From: an uncultured Eubacteriales bacterium | GTDB taxonomy: Bacteria > Bacillota > Clostridia > Oscillospirales > Acutalibacteraceae | NCBI GenBank assembly: GCA_934491515.1 | Contig: CAKSTF010000025.1 | Coordinates: 1-10,929 of the forward strand | Direction: 5' to 3' | DNA length: 10,929 bases | In this document: positions 7,161-10,929 of the stretch, in pieces | Layout of the letters: each line of letters begins with the position of its first letter | How positions within the stretch are numbered: the stretch's first letter is position 1 | Notes under the pieces: model-generated | The model's database searches: none | The model's input: only the letters and a program-made list of their open reading frames with translations | Told to the model about the DNA's origin: nothing | Translations under genes and position numbers: made by a program

Positions 7161-7712
7161 TTATTTATATGCTCTTAAAACCTGATATTGATATGCTTCT
7201 TCTTTTTCCAGATAGCCTATTGAAATACCCTTTCCGTTATTTGCCGTTTTACCGGAAGAAGATTTTGTCCTTGCTTCTTCCAATAAAGCGTCGGTTTCAG
7301 GATAGGTAATCTGACTGTTATTTGCCCTAATCAAATACTTTGTATATGAAACTGCATCGGTTTCGTACTTACCGTTTTTTTCAACATATAAAAGCGTATA
7401 ATCCACAACGTCGACCGCTTTGTCTCCGGTGTATTTTTCCGGAATAACAACTAAATAAAGTCCCTCAATCAATCCGTACCAATATTGATTGTCGGTTTCT
7501 GTAAGATAATCGGTAGAAGCCGGATTGAGGGAACTGTTATCAACCACTTCAGTGTTGAATTTTGCCACTAAAACATCAACGGTAACTTTTTCAACATAAC
7601 CGTAACTTTCCTGTAATTTGTTTTTATTTTCTTGCGGCTCTTCTTTACCGCATCCGCCGAGTCCCGCAACTGTAAGCCCGAATATTAAAATGACTGACAA
7701 TATTTTTTTCAT
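7161..7712 (-). CDS. Predicted lipoprotein of unknown function
   Basis: I do not recognise a family. The 183-residue product starts with a type II signal peptide: MKK, a hydrophobic core (ILSVILIFGLTVAGL) and a lipobox LGGC with Cys21 as the lipidation site. A charged Glu/Lys/Gln linker follows. The mature domain is acidic with many aromatic residues (NQYWYGLIEGLYLVVIP, DYTLLYVEKNGKYE, KEEAYQYQ). The start at 7712 is preferred over an in-frame ATG at 7781, because CAGGAGA lies just upstream of 7712 and the longer form would bury the signal peptide and overlap the end of lepB. It lies between lepB and rbgA, in a slot normally empty in this cluster. The product should be anchored to the outer face of the membrane. 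Confidence 0.85.
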   Translation of the reverse strand: MKKILSVILIFGLTVAGLGGCGKEEPQENKNKLQESYGYVEKVTVDVLVAKFNTEVVDNSSLNPASTDYLTETDNQYWYGLIEGLYLVVIPEKYTGDKAVDVVDYTLLYVEKNGKYETDAVSYTKYLIRANNSQITYPETDALLEEARTKSSSGKTANNGKGISIGYLEKEEAYQYQVLRAYK

Positions 7713-7762
7713 ACTTATTCTCCTGCCCGAAAAGTTATTATCCGATTGATTTTTTCGCCGGT

Positions 7763-8398
7763 TTATTTGCCGGAAAGCCATTTAATTTTATTAAGCGGAA
7801 ATACCCTTAATACCGCATGACCTAAAATGTAACGTGTGTCTATCATACCGTCGTCACCGATTTCCGAAGAACGGCTGTCAAGCGATTCGTTACGGTTATC
7901 GCCCAACACAAAAACACAGCCTTTTTTCACCGTTACGGGAAATTCTATATCATACTTTAAGTTTGTTGGCGTGCGCACATAAGATTCATTTAAAACTTCA
8001 CCGTCAACGCTTACCGTGCCGCGCGCAAAGTCGATGTCCACCGTCTGTCCCTCGGTCGCGATAACGCGTTTTATTATGGGCAGTGCGCTGTAATTCTTAT
8101 TATCTTTATAGGCATTATCCGCATTGCGCGATATTACCACGATATCGCCCTGCTTCGGTGTGTAAAACGGTTTTACAATAATTACTTTTTGGTTTTCAAA
8201 TAAGGTATCCTGCATTGAGCGCCCTTCAATGGTCGCGATTTTAAATACAAAGGTAAACAAAAAAACAACCGTTACGATAACAACGGAAAATATTCGAAGC
8301 CAGTCAAAAATCTCCGCCTTGACCGCAAAACGCCTGTCTACGGCTGCTTCTTCTTCAAGAATATGCGTATCTACGTTGAATCCCCTTTGTTCGGACAT
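7763..8398 (-). CDS. lepB: Type I signal peptidase
   Basis: Membrane-bound Ser/Lys peptidase that removes signal peptides from exported proteins. From the ATG at 8398 it has 211 residues: a charged cytoplasmic N-terminus, one transmembrane segment (about 33-55), the catalytic serine S61 in EGRSMQDTL, the catalytic lysine K110 in IIKRVIATEGQ, and the C-terminal GDNRNESLDSRSSEIG box. A single transmembrane segment is typical of Gram-positive SipS-type enzymes. An in-frame ATG at 8518 is rejected as the start because it lies inside rplS; AAGGCGGTG, one mismatch from a perfect ribosome binding site, precedes 8398. The gene follows rplS and its terminator and heads lepB-lipoprotein-rbgA-rnhB-yraN-thrC. 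Confidence 0.96.
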   Translation of the reverse strand: MSEQRGFNVDTHILEEEAAVDRRFAVKAEIFDWLRIFSVVIVTVVFLFTFVFKIATIEGRSMQDTLFENQKVIIVKPFYTPKQGDIVVISRNADNAYKDNKNYSALPIIKRVIATEGQTVDIDFARGTVSVDGEVLNESYVRTPTNLKYDIEFPVTVKKGCVFVLGDNRNESLDSRSSEIGDDGMIDTRYILGHAVLRVFPLNKIKWLSGK

Positions 8399-8423
8399 AA
8401 AGCACCGCCTTTTAACTAATCTT

Positions 8424-8462
8424 AAAAAAAGAAAAGAGGGAACGGATTTCCCGTCCCCCTCT
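8424..8462 (-). terminator. Intrinsic terminator downstream of rplS
   Basis: In the minus-strand transcript an 11-bp stem with one bulged G is formed by 8451-8462 and 8435-8445 around a 5-base loop. A run of seven T (A-run at 8424-8430 on the plus strand) lies just downstream. It sits between the rplS stop and the lepB start, only about 25 bases before lepB, so it probably reduces rather than abolishes transcription into the lepB group. Confidence 0.75.
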
Positions 8463-8471
8463 CGCAAAATC

Positions 8472-8816
8472 TCAGCCGATAAGCTCTTTAACCTTCGCTG
8501 CCTTGCCGACTCTGTCACGCAGATAGTAAAGTTTCGCCCTGCGAATCTTACCTTTTCTTACGGTCTCAATCTTGGCAATCATAGGTGAATGAACGGGGAA
8601 TACGCGTTCCACGCCTACACCGTACGAAATGCGGCGAACGGTAACGGTTTCTGCAATGCCGCTGTTATTTTTAGCAATAACGGTGCCTTCAAAAACCTGT
8701 ATTCTTTCTTTTTCGCCTTCTTTTATGCGAACATGAACTTTAACAGTGCTGCCTATCTTGATTTCAGGTAAATCTGTTTTAATCTGATCGGCAACAAGAT
8801 CCTTTAAAATATCCAT
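8472..8816 (-). CDS. rplS: 50S ribosomal protein L19
   Basis: L19 sits at the 30S-50S interface of the large subunit. The 114-residue product has the full family length and landmarks: PEIKIGSTVKVHVRIKEGEKERIQVFEGTVI near the start, VRRISYGVGVERVFPVHSP in the middle and RRAKLYYLRDRVGKAAKVKE at the end. A perfect AAGGAGG (8825-8831) precedes the ATG. The usual trmD/rimM upstream partners are absent; instead the gene has its own promoter and a roughly 120-base leader, and is divergent from rsmD. A terminator follows the stop. Confidence 0.98.
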   Translation of the reverse strand: MDILKDLVADQIKTDLPEIKIGSTVKVHVRIKEGEKERIQVFEGTVIAKNNSGIAETVTVRRISYGVGVERVFPVHSPMIAKIETVRKGKIRRAKLYYLRDRVGKAAKVKELIG

Positions 8817-8938
8817 CGAATTTTCCTCCTTATTTTTTTCAGAAGTTCTTACGCCGCAATCGGCCAGAGGAACGCCCGTTTCAATGTCGATATTTTCGGC
8901 ATCAAACCCACCTCATAAGGCAAGGTGAAATCAAATGC
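8817..8938 (-). promoter_or_regulatory. Structured 5' leader of rplS (candidate L19 leader RNA)
   Basis: About 120 bases separate the rplS promoter from its start codon, long for a housekeeping gene. The minus-strand RNA can form a hairpin around CACCT...AGGTG (near 8911-8927, extendable with G-U pairs). It can also form a second, bipartite hairpin, GTTC (8870-8873) with GAAC (8845-8848), enclosing GCCG/CGGC (8852-8863), before the ribosome binding site. L19 leader RNAs that autoregulate rplS are known in Firmicutes. Assignment to that family is inference from position and foldability, not from a matched consensus. It also contains a possible 17-codon reading frame (8849-8902). Confidence 0.45.
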
Positions 8939-8944
8939 TAAAGT

Positions 8945-8973
8945 ATGATATCATAAATCATACGAAAAATCAA
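8945..8973 (-). promoter_or_regulatory. rplS promoter
   Basis: Minus-strand -35 TTGATT (8968-8973), a 17-base spacer and -10 TATCAT (8945-8950) preceded by an extended -10 TGA. A 7-bp inverted repeat, GTATGAT (8943-8949) and ATCATAC (8957-8963), covers the -10 and half of the spacer. Confidence 0.7.
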
Positions 8974-8997
8974 GCATTTTTTCAGAAAAAATAACTA

Positions 8998-9027
8998 TTG
9001 ACAAAACTACCGCTTTAGTGTGATAAT
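8998..9027 (+). promoter_or_regulatory. rsmD-coaD promoter
   Basis: Perfect -35 TTGACA (8998-9003), an 18-base spacer and -10 GATAAT (9022-9027) with an extended -10 TGT just before it. It is back-to-back with the rplS promoter, 24 bases between the two -35 boxes. The transcript would start about 20 bases before the rsmD ATG. Confidence 0.78.
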
Positions 9028-9056
9028 ATTATAAATGTAAATTGGAGTTTTGTCTT

Positions 9057-9605
9057 ATGCGAGTAATTACGGGTCTTGCACGCGGAAAACGTTTACAAAC
9101 CGTTTCCGGCAACGAACTTGTACGTCCTACAACTGAAAAGGTTAAGGAAGCGATTTTCAGTTCGATTCAGTTTGACATTGAAGGCAGGCATATACTTGAC
9201 CTCTTTGCCGGATGCGGTCAGCTGGGTATCGAAGCGCTCTCCCGAGGTGCCGAAAGCGCCGTTTTTGTCGACAGTTCGGAAACTTCGCTCGGGATTGTGC
9301 GCAAAAACCTTTCGGGCACTCCGTTTGAATCAAAAGCAACGGTCATTAAAAAGGACTTTTCCCTTTATCTTATGACCTGCACGGAAAACTTCGATATTGC
9401 ATTTCTCGATCCGCCTTATGCGTCAGGGCTGCTTTTAAAAGCGCTTTCCTGCACTGCGCCGCATATCAACGCAAACGGTACGGTTTTTTGCGAACATCCG
9501 GCGGAGGTTGAGTTACCCGAAAGCGTCGGCGGTCTTTCGGTTTACAAAACTTATCGGTTCGGGAAGATTTTTGTTACCGCCTACAAAAAGGATGATACGC
9601 ATTGA
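9057..9605 (+). CDS. rsmD: 16S rRNA (guanine(966)-N(2))-methyltransferase RsmD
   Basis: Transfers a methyl group from S-adenosylmethionine to N2 of G966 in 16S rRNA of the small subunit. The 182-residue protein (from ATG 9057) has the family N-terminus MRVITGLARGKRL, the RPTTEKVKEAIFSSI segment, SAM-binding motif I LDLFAGCGQLGIEAL at 47-61 and the catalytic DPPY at 118-121. An in-frame TTG at 9042 would add five residues, but GGAG (9044-9047) sits nine bases before 9057, so ATG 9057 is the start. Its stop overlaps the coaD start (TTGA), a pairing widely conserved in Firmicutes. Confidence 0.96.
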   Translation: MRVITGLARGKRLQTVSGNELVRPTTEKVKEAIFSSIQFDIEGRHILDLFAGCGQLGIEALSRGAESAVFVDSSETSLGIVRKNLSGTPFESKATVIKKDFSLYLMTCTENFDIAFLDPPYASGLLLKALSCTAPHINANGTVFCEHPAEVELPESVGGLSVYKTYRFGKIFVTAYKKDDTH

Positions 9606-10096
9606 AAGAAAGAATTGCGATTTGCCCCGGAAGTTTCGACCCTGTAACTCTCGGACATCTTGACATAATTACAAGGGCTGCCGCGATGTTTGACAAGGTC
9701 ATTATCGTGGTTATGAAAAACAACGCAAAGCACTGTGCGTTCTCCCCTGCCGAGCGCAAAACTCTTCTGGAAAAATCCGTTTGCGGTATTGACAATGTTG
9801 AAGTTGATATTTATGACGGCCTTTTAGCGGATTACACGGCACAGAAAAACGCTTTTGCGATAATCAAGGGATTGCGCGCCATGTCTGATTTTGAATATGA
9901 ATTTCAGATGGCGCTTACAAATAAAAAACTCAATCCGAATATTGAAACGCTTTTCCTTACCACAAAGGCGGAAAATATGTACTTGAGTTCAAGTATGGTA
10001 AAACAAATTGCCGGAATGGGCGGCGATATCAGCGACTTTGTTCCCAAGGCAATTTTAGGCGATATTTCCGAAAGGCTGTCGCCCCGAAAATCTTAA
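9602..10096 (+). CDS. coaD: Phosphopantetheine adenylyltransferase (PPAT)
   Basis: Adenylates 4'-phosphopantetheine to dephospho-CoA, the penultimate step of coenzyme A synthesis. The 164 residues match family length. The nucleotidyltransferase (T/H)xGH motif is TLGH at 16-19 within PGSFDPVTLGHLDI. Other landmarks are IIKGLRAMSDFEYEFQMA at about 87-104, which lines the phosphopantetheine site, and the SSSMVK loop at 129-134. Translation starts at TTG 9602, which overlaps the rsmD stop by 4 bases; AAGGAT upstream within rsmD serves as ribosome binding site. The TTG start and overlap suggest output is tied to rsmD translation. Confidence 0.97.
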   Translation: MKERIAICPGSFDPVTLGHLDIITRAAAMFDKVIIVVMKNNAKHCAFSPAERKTLLEKSVCGIDNVEVDIYDGLLADYTAQKNAFAIIKGLRAMSDFEYEFQMALTNKKLNPNIETLFLTTKAENMYLSSSMVKQIAGMGGDISDFVPKAILGDISERLSPRKS

Positions 10097-10132
10097 ATTC
10101 ACACAGAATATTATAAACGGAGGATGAATTAA

Positions 10133-10591
10133 ATGACACTTGATGAATTATTGGAACAGTTTGACGAGGTGCTTGACAGCGGCGTTAAAATTCCCGGCAA
10201 AAAAACTATTGTTGACATTGAAAAACTTCGCGCGGTTGTTGACGATATCCGTCTTAACATTCCCAGCGAAATCAAACAGGCACGCGGCATAGTTGCCGAC
10301 CGTGCCGACATTATCACAACCGCCAAGCGCGAAGCGGACGGCATAATCAAAAATGCGGAAGAACGCGCAAAGGCAATGGTGGCACAGGAAGAAATTGTTA
10401 AGTTGGCGCAGGAAAAAGCCACCGAAATTATATCCAACGCTCAGGGCAAAAGCCGCGATATGAGAAGAGCAGCGCAGAATTTTGTTGATGATATTATGCG
10501 CCGCGCAGATGAAGGTCTTACCTCTAACCTTGCAGAAATACGTAAGACAAGGGCGGCACTTAAGCAGCAACTCCCCTCTTCAAAAGACTGA
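10133..10591 (+). CDS. Coiled-coil protein of unknown function (ATPase-subunit-like)
   Basis: A 152-residue, highly charged, almost entirely helical protein. The N-terminus MTLDELLEQFDEVLDSG... resembles a short docking segment. From about residue 55 it is rich in Ala, Glu, Arg and Lys with heptad-like spacing (TAKREADGIIKNAEERAKAMVAQEEIVKLAQEKATEIISNAQGKS). This resembles the stalk of F-type ATPase b subunits or V-type subunit H, hence the common 'ATPase' label for neighbours of coaD in Clostridia; a DivIVA-like scaffold is an alternative. There is no transmembrane segment, and I see no nucleotide-binding motif. GGAGG (10119-10123) lies 9 bases before the ATG. Last gene of the rsmD unit, followed by a strong terminator. 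The gene is certain; its function is not. Confidence 0.92.
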   Translation: MTLDELLEQFDEVLDSGVKIPGKKTIVDIEKLRAVVDDIRLNIPSEIKQARGIVADRADIITTAKREADGIIKNAEERAKAMVAQEEIVKLAQEKATEIISNAQGKSRDMRRAAQNFVDDIMRRADEGLTSNLAEIRKTRAALKQQLPSSKD

Positions 10592-10605
10592 TATGCAAAC
10601 TTTTT

Positions 10606-10636
10606 ATCGCCCTGATGAATATCAGGGCGATTTTTC
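10606..10636 (+). terminator. Intrinsic terminator of rsmD-coaD-coiled-coil unit
   Basis: ATCGCCCTGAT (10606-10616) and ATCAGGGCGAT (10621-10631) form a perfect 11-bp stem with a GAAT loop, followed by TTTTTC. It begins 14 bases after the stop codon. Confidence 0.93.
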
Positions 10637-10665
10637 TTGACATTTGCACCGTGATTTAATATAAT
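10637..10665 (+). promoter_or_regulatory. Perfect-consensus sigma-A promoter upstream of tRNA-Ser
   Basis: TTGACA (10637-10642), exactly 17 bases, then TATAAT (10660-10665). Both hexamers match the consensus at every base, as is common for stable RNA genes. The predicted start is near 10672, where a short hairpin (TCGGC 10671-10675 with GCCGA 10685-10689) opens the transcript. Confidence 0.88.
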
Positions 10666-10696
10666 GTTCTTCGGCAATTCAAACGCCGACTTATAT

Positions 10697-10736
10697 GGAG
10701 ACGTATCGAAGTGGTCATAACGGGGCTGACTCGAAA
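10697..10736 (+). pseudogene. Truncated tRNA-Ser(CGA), 5' half only
   Basis: Reads as tRNA-Ser from position 1 through the anticodon loop: acceptor 5' strand GGAGACG (10697-10703), TA, D-stem TCG/CGG with its loop (10706-10723), G26, anticodon stem 5' strand GCTGA (10725-10729) and loop CTCGAAA (10730-10736) with anticodon CGA at 10732-10734. The 3' side should continue TCAGC, then a long variable arm, a GGTTCGAATCC-type T-arm and CGTCTCC. None of these is present in the following 150 bases, so this copy cannot give a functional tRNA. The break lies exactly at the end of the anticodon loop. It lies about 25 bases after the predicted start of the perfect promoter. Confidence 0.72.
10703..10736 (+). 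repeat. Direct repeat, copy 1 (34 bases; copy 2 at 10895-10928)
   Basis: The 34 bases from the end of the acceptor strand to the end of the anticodon loop recur 192 bases downstream with a single difference (G at 10725, A at 10917). The acceptor strands of the two copies share GGAG but differ after that (ACG against TGG), and identity ends with the loop. This is a candidate att-type repeat. Confidence 0.85.
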
Positions 10737-10888
10737 ACGAATGCCCTTTTTGGAAGCTCACCTCTGAAAAACCTTGATTTTATGGGGCTTTTCAGCTATC
10801 ATTGAAAAGTAAATATCCCTTAGTTCTCTCCATCAGTTCTCTCCTTTTTCCGAGGTTTTTTTGAGGGCTGATGTGAAGATAAATACAC
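10737..10888. other. Non-coding hairpin-rich segment between two tRNA-Ser 5' halves
   Basis: No credible reading frame. It holds a 7-bp inverted repeat, CTGAAAA (10764-10770) with TTTTCAG (10789-10795). It also holds a 10-base direct repeat AGTTCTCTCC (10822-10831 and 10835-10844), and a longer stem of ATCAGTTCTC (10832-10841) with GAGGGCTGAT (10863-10872; two G-U pairs) enclosing a pyrimidine-rich loop and a T-run. No clear -35/-10 pair for the second tRNA copy was found here. It may be the end or remnant of an integrated element. Confidence 0.5.
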
Positions 10889-10929
10889 GGAGTGGTATCG
10901 AAGTGGTCATAACGGGACTGACTCGAAAT
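10889..10929 (+). tRNA. tRNA-Ser(CGA), 5' part, cut by window edge
   Basis: GGAGTGG acceptor strand (10889-10895), TA, D-arm with TCG/CGG pairing (10898-10915), G26, anticodon stem strand ACTGA (10917-10921) and loop CTCGAAA (10922-10928), anticodon CGA at 10924-10926, which reads UCG serine codons. The last base, T10929, starts the 3' anticodon strand (TCAGT expected). Whether a long variable arm, T-arm and a CCACTCC acceptor strand follow cannot be seen. It lacks an obvious promoter of its own. Confidence 0.75.

Noticed and set aside
6512..7309. 265-codon open frame on the plus strand
   Set aside because: Antisense to rbgA and the end of the lipoprotein gene; no recognisable domain and no ribosome binding site considered convincing.
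7713..7781. N-terminal extension of the lipoprotein by 23 residues
   Set aside because: It would overlap lepB and place the signal peptide internally; ATG 7712 has its own ribosome binding site.
8399..8518. N-terminal extension of lepB by 40 residues
   Set aside because: It would run through the rplS terminator and into rplS; ATG 8398 gives a normal signal peptidase with a ribosome binding site.
8817..8912. In-frame 32-codon open extension upstream of rplS
   Set aside because: It contains no ATG, GTG or TTG in frame and includes the rplS ribosome binding site; L19 of 114 residues is already full length.
10148..10570. Long minus-strand frames opposite the coiled-coil gene
   Set aside because: Mirror frames of a biased helical gene that has a good ribosome binding site and terminator on the plus strand.
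10697..10888. Group I intron interrupting a tRNA-Ser anticodon loop
   Set aside because: The downstream copy repeats the 5' half rather than supplying a 3' half, and about 150 bases is too short for a group I intron core.
1..10929. CRISPR array, insertion sequence or defence cluster
   Set aside because: No regularly spaced repeats, transposase, nuclease-helicase or toxin-antitoxin pair was seen; nearly all sequence is housekeeping coding.

Overview
The window looks like a core chromosomal segment of a low-to-moderate GC Firmicute, most likely a gut-type member of the Clostridia (Oscillospiraceae/Ruminococcaceae-like). The reasons are strong AGGAGG-type ribosome binding sites, sigma-A type promoters, the tig-clpP-clpX order, an rplS/lepB/rbgA/rnhB/yraN cluster, a DUF1540 peptide and the rsmD-coaD-coiled-coil cluster. 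The lineage is inferred from gene content only. Nothing here is an obvious defence, phage or biosynthetic system. The most unusual stretch is the last 230 bases.

Layout. (1) 1-2760, minus strand: a protein quality-control operon read tig -> clpP -> clpX (clpX runs off the left edge), from a candidate extended -10 promoter at 2731-2759. (2) 2777-3466, minus: a COG1768-like metallophosphoesterase whose only well-placed start codon is ACG. (3) 3567-3728, plus: a 53-residue cysteine-rich DUF1540 peptide, converging on thrC through a shared two-way terminator. (4) 3771-8816, minus: rplS -> terminator -> lepB -> unknown lipoprotein -> rbgA -> rnhB -> yraN -> thrC, tightly packed with stop/start overlaps. 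This covers ribosome assembly, secretion, RNA/DNA hybrid removal and threonine synthesis. rplS has a structured 5' leader and its own promoter. (5) 9057-10591, plus: rsmD, coaD and a coiled-coil protein, divergent from rplS, with a near-consensus promoter and a strong terminator.

(6) 10637-10929, plus: a perfect TTGACA-17-TATAAT promoter, then a tRNA-Ser(CGA) 5' half that stops matching a tRNA exactly at the end of the anticodon loop. About 150 bases of hairpin-rich non-coding DNA follow, then a second tRNA-Ser(CGA) 5' part cut by the window edge. The two copies share a 34-base direct repeat with one mismatch. This is the pattern expected of tyrosine-recombinase integration (or a remnant of it) in the anticodon loop of a tRNA gene.

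How the genes work together: trigger factor folds nascent chains and ClpXP degrades failed ones. L19, RbgA and RsmD all serve ribosome assembly. LepB matures exported proteins. CoaD and ThrC are single housekeeping metabolic enzymes. Nearly all coding density is explained; the novelty lies in the tRNA remnant, the ACG start, the lysine-rich trigger factor tail, the unknown lipoprotein and the rplS leader.
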